Source: Companilactobacillus zhachilii (GTDB lineage Bacteria; Bacillota; Bacilli; Lactobacillales; Lactobacillaceae). Taken from it: a DNA stretch of 64,000 bases. Shown in pieces: positions 43,958 through 52,853 of this stretch (position 1 is its first letter; each line of letters begins with the position of its first letter). Where the stretch lies: the NCBI RefSeq assembly GCF_003606365.2, contig NZ_CP031933.2:868001-932000 (forward strand). Direction: 5' to 3'. The notes below the pieces were generated by a model. It was given only the letters and a program-made list of their open reading frames with translations. It was not told the origin of the DNA and ran no database searches. Both the position numbers and the translations under genes were made by a program.

Positions 43958-45267
43958 TTAATTTTAAAAAATATAGAGTTCAGGATAGAGAAGGCAAGTA
44001 TGATGAAACTCTTACTTGTATTGATAGAGGATCATTAAACAATTCAGAAGAAATGAATAAGACTAATCAGATAGATTTCACAGCGATTAATGATAATTCT
44101 ATAGGTTATCAATTGCTACAAAACGAAAATTACATTGTATTTGATGGTCAAAGATATCGTATTAAACAGGCTGAAAAGGACGATGAGGGGTATGACTTCA
44201 AGCGAACTGTTTCAGCCACACATGTCTGGTTTGATTGCCAGTACGTTTATCAATACGACAAAATCAAAGGTACTAAAAAACTTTCAGCCAACGATTTGAT
44301 GAGCTTCGTTTTTGATCAAAATGAACTTGGTAATCATGGGTTTACTTGGAAAGTTTTAAATAGTACAGAGACTGCTACGTTCACTGACTATGGTGAAAAA
44401 TCAGGTCTTGAATGTGTCAATGATTGTATTGAGAAGTTCAATTTAGTAGTAGTCGCTGATAACAAGTTTATTACTTTGGTGCCGTTAAAGGATTGGCAGC
44501 ATAAAGTTAATAAGTCTTTTAGGTATGTCCATGACACTCCTACCTTTACGGCAAATATTGATACAACAGAGATTCAGAATATTGCACGTGTGTATGGTAA
44601 AACTAATGCACCTGTTACATCACCAATCGGCACCGCTATTGGAACCATTAATACAATGGAGGTAAACGGAGCACCTGTTGTTGATGACCCCAATAAACCT
44701 ACTAATACAGTTCAGAATTTGCCAAATGGTACTAAGTGGGTTATGGATTCAAAAGTTGTAGCTAATGGTGAGACATGGTATAGAGTATCAACTAATGGGT
44801 GGGTTAACGAAAAGTACATTGTGTTTGATAAAAATGGGGATGTACAACCTGAAAACCATATAATTACAGAAGTGTCAGGGCAAGGAACTATTAAGACATC
44901 TACTGATTCATTAAAAGAAGATACTTCTGGTGGTAAAGTTTTACCGGTTGGAAACGCTATCGGAACAGTAAATACAATGATAAGTGGTGGTGCTCCTGTT
45001 TTGAGTGATCCATTGAAACCTGATTCAATAGTTAACCACTTGAACAATGGGTCAACATGGGCTATTAACAATAAAAAAATTGTTAATGATACGACCTATT
45101 ATGAGGTTGCTACTAATCAATGGGTTGATTCTCAATATATCAGTTTTGATAAAGATGGAAGCGTGAAACCAGAAGATCACACTATTACACCAGTAAGTGG
45201 TCAAGGAACCGTTAAAACTCCCGAAACTGATAAAGATACCGATAAAGGCGGTGATACAGATGAGTGA
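43954..45267 (+). CDS. Tail-associated protein (Tal), N-terminal part with two surface-layer-like repeats
   Basis: 437 residues. The first 220 are the phage tail hub (TWKVLNSTETATFTDYGEKS and IARVYGKTN). Two tandem modules of about 92 residues follow (IGTINTMEVNGAPVVDDPNK... and IGTVNTMISGGAPVLSDPLK...), each with a W-Y-VATN-W-V core and a GQGTVKT end, resembling SLAP cell-wall-binding repeats. The stop overlaps the next ATG (ATGAGTGA). The usual Tal C-terminal half is found in that gene, so the hub is split. Confidence 0.85.
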   Translation: MINFKKYRVQDREGKYDETLTCIDRGSLNNSEEMNKTNQIDFTAINDNSIGYQLLQNENYIVFDGQRYRIKQAEKDDEGYDFKRTVSATHVWFDCQYVYQYDKIKGTKKLSANDLMSFVFDQNELGNHGFTWKVLNSTETATFTDYGEKSGLECVNDCIEKFNLVVVADNKFITLVPLKDWQHKVNKSFRYVHDTPTFTANIDTTEIQNIARVYGKTNAPVTSPIGTAIGTINTMEVNGAPVVDDPNKPTNTVQNLPNGTKWVMDSKVVANGETWYRVSTNGWVNEKYIVFDKNGDVQPENHIITEVSGQGTIKTSTDSLKEDTSGGKVLPVGNAIGTVNTMISGGAPVLSDPLKPDSIVNHLNNGSTWAINNKKIVNDTTYYEVATNQWVDSQYISFDKDGSVKPEDHTITPVSGQGTVKTPETDKDTDKGGDTDE

Positions 45268-46180
45268 TTCTAAAGAAGATACCTCTATTGTTTATGTATA
45301 TGATTCACCATTTACACCGCAAAATAAGACAGGCAGAACTTTGCCACCCGGCTCTCAATGGCTGATTAATGCATCTGTTTCCGATGGTGCTCAAGGTAAG
45401 TCTTGGTATCAAGTTGGAACAAATCAATGGGTCGTGCAAGACCAATTAGATTTTTCTGGTAAAACAGATGTCAGTCCATCAGAGGTTACACCTACTGAAT
45501 CAATTATTTATGATTCCCCGTGGACGCCACAACATGAGGTTGGTAGAAAGTTAACTAATGGTACTCAATGGAAAATTAACGGAGAAATAACTGATGGAGC
45601 CGGTGGTAAAACTTGGTATAGAGTAGCAACTAACGAATGGGTTTGTTCAGATAACTTTGTTTTTACTGGAGACACAGACGTTGAACCGACAGAAGTTAAG
45701 AAGTCTGATGATGACACGGCTGACGACCATTCTACAGATTACTTTCAACCATTCATTATTAGAGATGAGAAATCAATTCAAGAATGGGGCGAACGTCCGG
45801 GTCCTTCGATAACTAATAATGATATTGAAGATCCTGAAGAAATGAGAAAATATGCTTTATCTCAAATGAAAACAGAGCCCACTGTGGATATCACATTAAC
45901 ATATTCTGGCGACGATACTTTTAAAGCTGGAGATATGGTTTATTGTGATATTCAACCTGAAAGCTTTACTACTTGGGTAACTGTTGTAAGTGTCAAATAT
46001 AATCCCCTAAGTTATTCCCATACGTATGAGGTAACTTTGAATAACACCACTGAAACGCTATCAGATTACGAGCTATCTATTCAAAACTCGTTATCCAATG
46101 CAAGATATAATGGTGCTATTTCTATTTCAAACGGTATTATTGCTAGTCCGTTTTTACCTAGAAAGATAGGAGAGGTTTAA
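45260..46180 (+). CDS. Tal C-terminal part with two further SLAP-like repeats
   Basis: 306 residues. Two modules of about 65 residues (IVYVYDSPFTPQNKTGRTLP...; SIIYDSPWTPQHEVGRKLTN...) come first, then the hub segment PFIIRDEKSIQEWGERPGPS and TLTYSGDDTFKAGDMVYCDI that normally follows the Tal N-terminus in one chain. ATG at 45260 has AAAGGCGGTG upstream. Either a real split with coupled translation, or one base lost at the junction. Confidence 0.8.
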   Translation: MSDSKEDTSIVYVYDSPFTPQNKTGRTLPPGSQWLINASVSDGAQGKSWYQVGTNQWVVQDQLDFSGKTDVSPSEVTPTESIIYDSPWTPQHEVGRKLTNGTQWKINGEITDGAGGKTWYRVATNEWVCSDNFVFTGDTDVEPTEVKKSDDDTADDHSTDYFQPFIIRDEKSIQEWGERPGPSITNNDIEDPEEMRKYALSQMKTEPTVDITLTYSGDDTFKAGDMVYCDIQPESFTTWVTVVSVKYNPLSYSHTYEVTLNNTTETLSDYELSIQNSLSNARYNGAISISNGIIASPFLPRKIGEV

Positions 46181-46506
46181 TGAGCCCAATATATAAGTTG
46201 CCAGATGAGAATGGTCAATTTTATTATCCACAAACACATTACCTGGCAGTTGTGGATTTAGATAAACATATTAATTCATTACTCAATAATCAATATGCAA
46301 CGTACGTTAAGGACATGAAGTTAGTTAATACTTCTGGTCCTTTTTATTTTGACGAGAATACGTTAAATAAGCCCGCAAATATTCCGAAAGGATACCTACG
46401 GGGAACATTCATGGACGAAAAAAATGGAATTGTAGAAATCCTTACAACGAATAATTATTACGAAATCACAGACGGTGAGATGTCTGATATTAAAGAAAGG
46501 GCGTGA
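46180..46506 (+). CDS. Hypothetical baseplate-region protein (108 aa)
   Basis: MSPIYKLPDENGQFYYPQTH begins a soluble protein; HYLAVVDLDKHINSLLNN and NYYEITDGEMSDIKERA follow. It overlaps the Tal stop by one base and sits with the baseplate genes; a small structural role is likely by position only. Confidence 0.65.
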   Translation: MSPIYKLPDENGQFYYPQTHYLAVVDLDKHINSLLNNQYATYVKDMKLVNTSGPFYFDENTLNKPANIPKGYLRGTFMDEKNGIVEILTTNNYYEITDGEMSDIKERA

Positions 46507-46510
46507 TTAA

Positions 46511-47167
46511 TTGAATTTACCAGAAGATGTTATAAATTCAGAGTTTCCTAATTTAAAACTAAATTCAAAAGATGGTAAAACTGTAACTCTTGCTTTTGAT
46601 AATGGAGAAAATGTTGTTATTTCAAAACAAAATTCTGATGGCACTACTGATTCAGAAGTATATAACTTTAAAGCTGTAACTGATGAAACGGTATTCCCAC
46701 CAGTTCCTGACTTACCTAATTATTGGCACAACGTTGATTTAGATAAATGGAATGGTGTAATTGATAGCAATTTTAAAGATAGCTTAAAAAGCAATAATGA
46801 TCAGATTCAGAAATCTATCAATTCATTGTATGAATATGAAACTGATCAAAGAAACTTCTTTGTAAAGTTGAAGGATACTTTGAGTGACTTTAAAGGATTT
46901 GTTGAAACAATTATTTCTTCTAAAGTTGCAGATTATTTAAGTAAATTTTCTGATCAATTTTATAAAAAAGAAGAAATTGATTCCATGATGGCAGACTTAA
47001 GTACACGTATTGATAATGTCCGCAAACGTGTGCCAAACGATACGATCATCGGAACATTCCACAATCCCAGTCGAAGCGATCAAATGCCTACTAATATTGA
47101 CGTAAACGATAAAGTTACACCAGAAGCACAATCAGTGCTTGATGAAATTGAAGAAGGAGGTAATTAA
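46511..47167 (+). CDS. Baseplate-region coiled-coil protein with TPEAQ C-terminal motif
   Basis: 218 residues. TTG start after AAAGGGCG. A central coiled coil (about 85-175) and a C-terminal DKVTPEAQSVLDEIEEG that is nearly repeated at the end of the following gene. Likely trimeric. Function inferred from position as baseplate/fibre component. Confidence 0.65.
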   Translation: MNLPEDVINSEFPNLKLNSKDGKTVTLAFDNGENVVISKQNSDGTTDSEVYNFKAVTDETVFPPVPDLPNYWHNVDLDKWNGVIDSNFKDSLKSNNDQIQKSINSLYEYETDQRNFFVKLKDTLSDFKGFVETIISSKVADYLSKFSDQFYKKEEIDSMMADLSTRIDNVRKRVPNDTIIGTFHNPSRSDQMPTNIDVNDKVTPEAQSVLDEIEEGGN

Positions 47168-48193
47168 ATGGCAGATTCAGCATATATTAAATACAAGCAG
47201 TCACAAGATGCACAATTGCCACCACTTAATTATGATAATGGCGCAGATCACGAAGAACCATATGACAATATTGAAACAGATATTCCACTAGAACAGCCTT
47301 TGCTATTTAATCTACAACATAGCAAGGCTTTTTATTTACCACACTCTCAAACCGATGATGAGAGTGACCATATAACACCTCAAACAATTGTGAACCCAGC
47401 TACCAGGGCTAGAATTTTACCAGTAGCGTTCTTACGACAAGGCGAAGCTAATTCACATGAGATTAATATGACTGTCTTAGATGGAATTAAACCAGCTGAT
47501 TTATCTGAATATAAAATGTTCTCAATTCGTGGATATGATTCACAATGGCATTTAATTTCAACCGACGAAAATATTGATACAACGGATGCCAATATTGGAG
47601 AACTTCATTGGAAACCAGAAGAAGCAGTGGCACTAACAGCTGGTAAATATCACACGATTCAATTAGTAATTGAAAGTGAAGATAGAACCACAACAGCGAT
47701 GACTTTAGACTTTGATTTACATATCATCCCTAATAATGTAGCTTTCCCTAGACCTATGGCGTTCTATATTTCGGAAATGCAACGTGCATTGTTTAATGTT
47801 GGACAATTAACTGGTTCAGCATATAAAAATACAAGTTTCATGGTTAATTTCATGGAGCAGGTTGTAAGACAAGCATTAGCTGATTTTAATAAGTCAATCG
47901 ATGATGCTATTGCAGATTTCACAAAGCAAACTGGTGACATGCAAACTAAAGCTAATGGTCTAAATGATGATCTCGAAACGTTAAAAGGCAAAGAAACTGA
48001 TTACGAAACTAATTTAAATAAGTCATTAGCAGATTTAAAAACACAGATGGCTCAATTAGATTTAGTTACTCAAACGACGTTGAAAGACGATGTCACTAAA
48101 TTATTTGCTAATGATGATATTGATATTACTATCACACCAGAAGCACAAGCAATTTTGGATGATATTGAAAAGGAGGATACAAATGGTAAATAA
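47168..48193 (+). CDS. BppU-like baseplate upper protein
   Basis: 341 residues. The N-terminal BppU domain (RILPVAFLRQGEANSHEINM, FSIRGYDSQWHLISTDENI) is followed by a long coiled coil (about 230-310) and the end ITITPEAQAILDDIEKEDTN. BppU ties receptor-binding proteins to Dit/Tal. Overlaps the next gene by 11 bases. Confidence 0.8.
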   Translation: MADSAYIKYKQSQDAQLPPLNYDNGADHEEPYDNIETDIPLEQPLLFNLQHSKAFYLPHSQTDDESDHITPQTIVNPATRARILPVAFLRQGEANSHEINMTVLDGIKPADLSEYKMFSIRGYDSQWHLISTDENIDTTDANIGELHWKPEEAVALTAGKYHTIQLVIESEDRTTTAMTLDFDLHIIPNNVAFPRPMAFYISEMQRALFNVGQLTGSAYKNTSFMVNFMEQVVRQALADFNKSIDDAIADFTKQTGDMQTKANGLNDDLETLKGKETDYETNLNKSLADLKTQMAQLDLVTQTTLKDDVTKLFANDDIDITITPEAQAILDDIEKEDTNGK

Positions 48194-49394
48194 ATTAAGT
48201 CAAACAATTATTGATTTTGATAAATTGGATAAAAAGAACATCAAAACTATCAAAATTGGAGATAAAATTATTCGTCCAGACGAAAATGGACAAGCTGTTT
48301 TAAATGGCACATCTGGTGGAGATGATGGTGGTGATACTGGTGGTGGGACTGATCCAAATCACCCAGCAGCCGGTGCTGATTATTACGCAGGCTCATTAGC
48401 CGATGGTGAAATTACTGAAAGATACTTGCTTTATCAACGTAATGAAAGTGTTGCAGAAGACCCAACAACATCAAAAACTGTTACTTTACTTCGTGATGTT
48501 GGAACCAAATTTAATATGGCCGGCGATGGTGCTACATTCTTGCTACACTTGCAAAAGACAATTATGACGGCTGGAGCTAAAGGCGCCGTGTCAGATATTA
48601 ATTTAAATTATGATACCAACAATATTGCCAAAGAAGGATATTTCACTACTACATCAGTTTATCCGGTCTATATCAAGGCGGCTGATTTAGCTACAACTAA
48701 TGAGCTAGATGTTCCAATCAATGGAATTGGCGAAAATTTGAGTGGTAAAAATGTTTTAGCTCCACATCTTAAAGTGAAATTTAACGGTGATGGGACTATG
48801 ACATATTACAGTGTTACTGGATATGATAACGATGGTAATACTGCCGGTGCTACTGGGGCTAATTACGATGTAGTTGTTGATGTAATTGCTACATTTTCAG
48901 TCCAACCAGCTGTTGCACAAATGCCGGCATCGGTTAATTTCTTTACTGGAACAGCACGAAATGATATTGCTTTATCAGGTGTCTCAGATTTTTATGAAAA
49001 TTCCATGGATGGAATTTTATTAACCTTGAATCAGTACGTTTATAGTTCCACTGATTTTGATAGAGCATTTCGAAGTTCATTCGGAATTGATAGCCCATTA
49101 AGAGTTCCGAAGGAACAATTAATCATAGGAAATAAAATTGATTTCAAATTTAGTGAGTGGAATATCCCCGGTACAGGAGCGGCTCATGGTATTGATTGGT
49201 ATACAAAAAATAATTCGGGAGGCTGGAGTGACACAGGTAATGTAATAATGCAATCAGGAACCGATGGTGATTTTTATATGATAATTAATAAAGACTCAAT
49301 TTCATTTAATTGCTATAGAAATGCACTAAATAGTAATAAGGATTTAATACCGTTTTACGCAAAAATAAATAGTATTAATCCATTTAAAAAGTAA
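48183..49394 (+). CDS. Putative receptor-binding/baseplate lower protein
   Basis: 403 residues. A short N-terminal segment TIIDFDKLDKKNIKTIKIGD, a Gly/Asp linker GDDGGDTGGGTDPN (about 45-58), then a large beta-rich domain to the end. The start at 48183 has GGAGGATACAA upstream. Linker plus beta domain at this place is the pattern of host-binding proteins, but no fold was recognised. Confidence 0.65.
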   Translation: MVNKLSQTIIDFDKLDKKNIKTIKIGDKIIRPDENGQAVLNGTSGGDDGGDTGGGTDPNHPAAGADYYAGSLADGEITERYLLYQRNESVAEDPTTSKTVTLLRDVGTKFNMAGDGATFLLHLQKTIMTAGAKGAVSDINLNYDTNNIAKEGYFTTTSVYPVYIKAADLATTNELDVPINGIGENLSGKNVLAPHLKVKFNGDGTMTYYSVTGYDNDGNTAGATGANYDVVVDVIATFSVQPAVAQMPASVNFFTGTARNDIALSGVSDFYENSMDGILLTLNQYVYSSTDFDRAFRSSFGIDSPLRVPKEQLIIGNKIDFKFSEWNIPGTGAAHGIDWYTKNNSGGWSDTGNVIMQSGTDGDFYMIINKDSISFNCYRNALNSNKDLIPFYAKINSINPFKK

Positions 49395-49406
49395 GGAAGG
49401 TAAAAT

Positions 49407-49895
49407 ATGAAAATTGCAGTTCAATTAGATGATGATAGAAATATTATTAACGCAAACATTACAAATGAGTTGGGTGCAGAATTACAAGTTAAATTGTTCG
49501 CAAATCAGGGTTGGACGCTAGCAGAAAGTGATCCAGCCTTTTCTAGTGCTGAATCGTACTTATGGTCCGTAAGAGAATCCGATAATAAATTAGTTCACAT
49601 TTCAACGGGCATGACACCAGATGAAGAAACTAAAGCTTCACTATCCGAGTTAACCAAAGAACAACTAAAAGATAGTTTAACCAAAGAACAGCTTCAAATG
49701 GGCTTGACATCTTTGACAAAAGAATATATCGAAGATAAAGCTAATTCTAAAATGGTTACTACTGAGCTAACTAAGCAGATAGCAGAACTAACCATAAAAT
49801 TGGATAAGGTAATGGGAATTGATCCAACTCCAAAGGTACCAACAGATGTGACATCCACAGCTACTAATGATGGAGCAATTATCACAGCTAAGTAA
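49407..49895 (+). CDS. DUF2977-like small tail protein
   Basis: 162 residues. N-terminal MKIAVQLDDDRNIINANITN and SAESYLWSVRESDNKLVH look like DUF2977; tandem TKEQL repeats form a helical linker; the end is VPTDVTSTATNDGAIITAK. The last 17 residues are shared with the next gene. Function unknown. Confidence 0.7.
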   Translation: MKIAVQLDDDRNIINANITNELGAELQVKLFANQGWTLAESDPAFSSAESYLWSVRESDNKLVHISTGMTPDEETKASLSELTKEQLKDSLTKEQLQMGLTSLTKEYIEDKANSKMVTTELTKQIAELTIKLDKVMGIDPTPKVPTDVTSTATNDGAIITAK

Positions 49896-49926
49896 GATAA
49901 AAAAATAGAAAAGGAAGTATTAAATT

Positions 49927-50208
49927 ATGGCAGATCGTTCAAAAGATATTGAAGTAGTTTATGACAAGACAGGAAACAAAATTGGCGAAAGCGAAGTCGG
50001 TATTGCTAGCGTTGCTGTTACAGGACTAGTAGCAGGAACAGTAGTTGCTGATGGTGATTATAAAATTACTTTTAAGGATTCAGTTACAGGTCTCGAATCA
50101 GAAAAAGTTGATGTAAAAGGCTGGACAGTTCTAACAGCAGCTCCAGAAGCACCAACAGATGTGACAGCAACACCTACTAACGATGGAGCAGTAATTACAG
50201 CTAAGTAG
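49927..50208 (+). CDS. Small Ig-like tail protein
   Basis: 93 residues. Beta-rich Ig-like or fibronectin-like domain (VAVTGLVAGTVVADGDYKIT), ending in APTDVTATPTNDGAVITAK, a near-copy of the previous gene's end. GGAAGTATTAAATT precedes the ATG. Perhaps an ornament of the tail. A hairpin with arms CCAGTAA/TTACTGG overlaps its stop. Confidence 0.65.
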   Translation: MADRSKDIEVVYDKTGNKIGESEVGIASVAVTGLVAGTVVADGDYKITFKDSVTGLESEKVDVKGWTVLTAAPEAPTDVTATPTNDGAVITAK

Positions 50209-50275
50209 CCAGTAAAAGCATGCTCCCTTACTGGTAGTGGTGGCGGTCGGAATTAATTTAAAAGGAGTAATTAAA

Positions 50276-50416
50276 ATGACAGAATTATTAAAAATGGAAT
50301 TTGGATGGGGAACACTTAAAGCAAGCGACATTGTGGATTATGTTCCTATTGTCATTTCAGTTGAGGATTATAAATACATCACTGGACAAGAATATCAAGA
50401 AATTAAAAAGGACTAG
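50276..50416 (+). CDS. XkdX family protein
   Basis: 46 residues. MTELLKMEFGWGTLKASDIV and an end YITGQEYQEIKKD match the XkdX family, found at the end of tail operons. AAAGGAG precedes the ATG at 50276. Role unknown. A strong terminator begins inside its stop region. Confidence 0.78.
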   Translation: MTELLKMEFGWGTLKASDIVDYVPIVISVEDYKYITGQEYQEIKKD

Positions 50417-50437
50417 CCGTTTGGCTAGTTTTTTTTA
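50411..50437 (+). terminator. Terminator after the tail operon
   Basis: ACTAGCC-GTTT-GGCTAGT stem and eight Ts, overlapping the XkdX stop. It separates structural from lysis genes. Confidence 0.9.
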
Positions 50438-50463
50438 GTACAAAAATTTAGGAGATGATGTAT

Positions 50464-50889
50464 ATGTATGCACCAACGCCGGCACCACACATCGGATTAA
50501 TGCAATGGTGGATTGCCGCTGAAAAACTAGTTGAAAACCCATGGTTTACAACTTTCTTGCTTGTAATAATTGTTGATTTAGCCACAGGATTTCTAAAGGG
50601 ATTCTTTAAAGGAGCAGATGAAAAGGTTAACTCAACCACTGGTAGACAGGGGTTGATCAAGCATACTGTTATCGCTGGAATAGCAGTCATTTTTTATCCA
50701 TTAGTTGACTGTTGGGGATTGGCCAACTTTGCCAATGGATTTTTGATGTTTTTCATCGGTCAATATGGAATATCAATCGTAGAAAATTTAGGAATCATGG
50801 GAATACCGTTGCCAAATTGGTTGACGGGTAATTTAGAAAAATTGGCAAATAGAGGAGGACGTGTAAATGACAAAAATAGCAAATATTAG
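50464..50889 (+). CDS. Phage holin (Holin_4 / toxin-secretion type)
   Basis: 141 residues. Membrane helices about 25-45 (FTTFLLVIIVDLATGFLKGF), 65-85 and 88-105, with the family pattern DLATGFLKGF. The start at 50464 is nine bases after GGAG. It probably forms membrane lesions for endolysin release. A second holin follows later. Confidence 0.85.
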   Translation: MYAPTPAPHIGLMQWWIAAEKLVENPWFTTFLLVIIVDLATGFLKGFFKGADEKVNSTTGRQGLIKHTVIAGIAVIFYPLVDCWGLANFANGFLMFFIGQYGISIVENLGIMGIPLPNWLTGNLEKLANRGGRVNDKNSKY

Positions 50890-51832
50890 CCTTGATATTC
50901 GTAAAAATAACACAGTTGATAATGATCCAATAATTTTGAGACAAGGCGATAATGATGTAATTATTGAGGCCTCAATTTCTAATAATGGCTACCCGAATAT
51001 TGAAATAGACTTTGCAACATTTGTAGCAAAGAAACCTGATGGCACAATTATTTCTAATGATCCAGTAAACATAAGCGGAAATGTAATTAGCTATCCCGTT
51101 AGCAAACATTTAACTGAGTCTGTTGGTAAAATTCAAGATGCTTATTTTGTGATCAATAATCAGATCACTACCTGTGGCTTTGATATCTCAATCATCCCTA
51201 GCGCACAGCTAGACGATACTTCAGTCAACTATATTCCAGGTATTGAAAGTGTCAATAAGTTTTTGGAATCTACCGAAGCTGACTGGCTAGGAAGAATCCA
51301 ACAAATGAAAACTCAAATTGCTGGTCTTGATATTCCAACGGAATTCAAATTACTTATGGATAAGGCTTTGAGTGATGCTAAGGCTCAATATCAACCAACC
51401 ATAGATGCTGCTGAAGCAAATGTTGAGAATATTGTTGCTGATTTAGCAGCTAAAAAACTGGATTTGACAAATAATAGTGATGAATTGAATAAAACAATCG
51501 CTACTATTAAGACCCAAGTAACTTCTGTAAACTCGTTCTTGGATAACATTCAAAAACAAATTATTGCAGCCAACTCCAGTTTTACAGCTGGACAACAAGC
51601 TCAAGTTTCTCAATCAATTTCAGACTTAAAGGCTAAAATAGATGCTTTAACGGTTGCTAAAACTGGTCCTAAGGGTGACAAAGGCGATATTGGACCACAA
51701 GGACCTAAGGGTGACAAGGGTGACAAAGGTGACAAGGGCGACAAAGGTGAAGTTGCCGTCATCAATGTCATCTCACAAGCTGACTATGACAAATTGGCTG
51801 ACAAGTCCGGAATCTATTTTATTAAGGGGTGA
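50867..51832 (+). CDS. Second BppU-like protein with collagen-like tail
   Basis: 321 residues. N-terminal BppU-like domain (NTVDNDPIILRQGDNDVIIE, FATFVAKKPDG), a coiled coil about 175-260, then Gly-Xaa-Lys repeats (about 264-293, GPKGDKGDIGPQGPKGDKGD and on) and a terminal domain QADYDKLADKSGIYFIKG. Its placement between two holin genes is unusual for a baseplate protein. Overlaps the first holin by 23 bases. Confidence 0.78.
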   Translation: MTKIANISLDIRKNNTVDNDPIILRQGDNDVIIEASISNNGYPNIEIDFATFVAKKPDGTIISNDPVNISGNVISYPVSKHLTESVGKIQDAYFVINNQITTCGFDISIIPSAQLDDTSVNYIPGIESVNKFLESTEADWLGRIQQMKTQIAGLDIPTEFKLLMDKALSDAKAQYQPTIDAAEANVENIVADLAAKKLDLTNNSDELNKTIATIKTQVTSVNSFLDNIQKQIIAANSSFTAGQQAQVSQSISDLKAKIDALTVAKTGPKGDKGDIGPQGPKGDKGDKGDKGDKGEVAVINVISQADYDKLADKSGIYFIKG

Positions 51833-51836
51833 TTAA

Positions 51837-52331
51837 ATGTCAACAATAAATGGACAAGTATGTGTTGTCGATGGCGTGGCAGTAGACAAGGTGTTCAGCG
51901 ATGGCAAGCAAGTTTATGGTAGAAATCTGTTAACCGGTACAAGCAATGTACAAGATTACATTATATCTGGCAGTCAATGGGTTAGTGGGTCTCAATCAAA
52001 AAACGGTTCAACTATAACATTTCCGGGCATTCCGGGGGAAAGTTATACGTATTCTTCAATCGTTAAAAGTACGACATTCGATTGTTTTTCGGAGATACAA
52101 TTTTTTGACAGCAATAAGAAAGTAATATCCATGTTCTACACCACAGCTAAAAAAGATACCGGCCTGCGTTATGTTTCTGCGGTTGCACCTGCTGGTACCG
52201 CATTTTTATATATTCACATGGTTTTGAACCATCCGATGGATTCGCAGACGCTTGTATTTAACAGCGAAAAGCTTGAGCTAGGCACTTCAGCAACACCTTG
52301 GACACCGGCGCCAGAAGACGTATTAAAATAG
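51837..52331 (+). CDS. Carbohydrate-binding-like tail protein
   Basis: 164 residues. Short N-terminal segment STINGQVCVVDGVAVDKVF, then a beta-sandwich resembling CBM4/9 (NLLTGTSNVQ... to EKLELGTSATPWTPAPED). The latter end is widespread in phage receptor-binding proteins. Likely partner of the preceding BppU-like protein, by adjacency. Confidence 0.75.
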   Translation: MSTINGQVCVVDGVAVDKVFSDGKQVYGRNLLTGTSNVQDYIISGSQWVSGSQSKNGSTITFPGIPGESYTYSSIVKSTTFDCFSEIQFFDSNKKVISMFYTTAKKDTGLRYVSAVAPAGTAFLYIHMVLNHPMDSQTLVFNSEKLELGTSATPWTPAPEDVLK

Positions 52332-52342
52332 GAGGCATACAA

Positions 52343-52399
52343 TTGAATAAGCACAAGTTGAAGGCACTCATCAAAGAAGATAATGATGATGAAGATTAA
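52343..52399 (+). CDS. Mini-ORF, 18 aa
   Basis: TTG start five bases after GGAGGCA, product MNKHKLKALIKEDNDDED. Basic half, acidic half. The strong ribosome site is the only reason to list it; tiny ORFs of this form occur at this place in related phages. It overlaps the next short frame. Confidence 0.35.
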   Translation: MNKHKLKALIKEDNDDED

Positions 52400-52472
52400 T
52401 TGGAAAGTACGATTACTGAGTGTCAAGTTCTGGCTGGCTGTTTGGCTAGCCTTTTTTAAAGGAAAACAATAA
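52389..52472 (+). pseudogene. Possible remnant of a phiLC3-type holin
   Basis: 27 codons, MKINWKVRLLSVKFWLAVWL, resembling the first membrane segment of phiLC3 holins, which start MKINWKVRLKN. The remaining two thirds of such a holin are missing and a terminator (52432-52457) lies within the frame. Could also be a small functional one-span protein. Confidence 0.35.
52432..52457 (+). terminator. Terminator before the second holin
   Basis: GGCTGGCT-GTTT-GGCTAGCC stem (with G-U pairs) and six Ts. It separates the tail-adhesin pair from holin 2 and endolysin. Confidence 0.8.
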
Positions 52473-52483
52473 GAAGGTTAAAG

Positions 52484-52852
52484 ATGATGGAAATAATTAA
52501 AAGTTTAAATTTAATAGACAATGTAGGATTAACAATTTTAATACTTGTCTGTTCTATGGGATTTACTGCCTTTACTAAGGTAGCAACGCCTTTAGAAAAC
52601 AAATATTTGCCATTTGTATCGATGATTTTTGGAATAATTGTCGGTATTTTAGTTGCACTTATTCTCCACGAAGATATAGGAAGAGCCGCAATCGCCGGAT
52701 TATTGGTAGGTGGATTTACTTCTGGTTTATATACTGGTGTAAAGGGATCACTTGGGGGATACGATGCTTCAGTGAAAAGCTCTATCAGTGATGATCTAAC
52801 TGAAGTAAAAACGCCAACATATTCAAAATCTACTAATCTAAGGAGGAACTAA
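52484..52852 (+). CDS. Second holin, Hol118 (A118)-like
   Basis: 122 residues. Helices about 13-32 (VGLTILILVCSMGFTAFTKV), 42-62 and 68-90, and the family pattern NKYLPFVSMIFGIIVGIL. It precedes the endolysin directly, so this is the better candidate for timing of lysis. Starts MM; ATG at 52484 or 52487. Confidence 0.78.
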   Translation: MMEIIKSLNLIDNVGLTILILVCSMGFTAFTKVATPLENKYLPFVSMIFGIIVGILVALILHEDIGRAAIAGLLVGGFTSGLYTGVKGSLGGYDASVKSSISDDLTEVKTPTYSKSTNLRRN

Positions 52853-52853
52853 T

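Noticed and set aside
51664..51760. Tandem GGTGACAAGG repeats as a possible regulatory repeat or CRISPR-like array
   Set aside because: They code for the collagen-like Gly-Xaa-Lys repeat of the tail protein; period 9 follows the codons.
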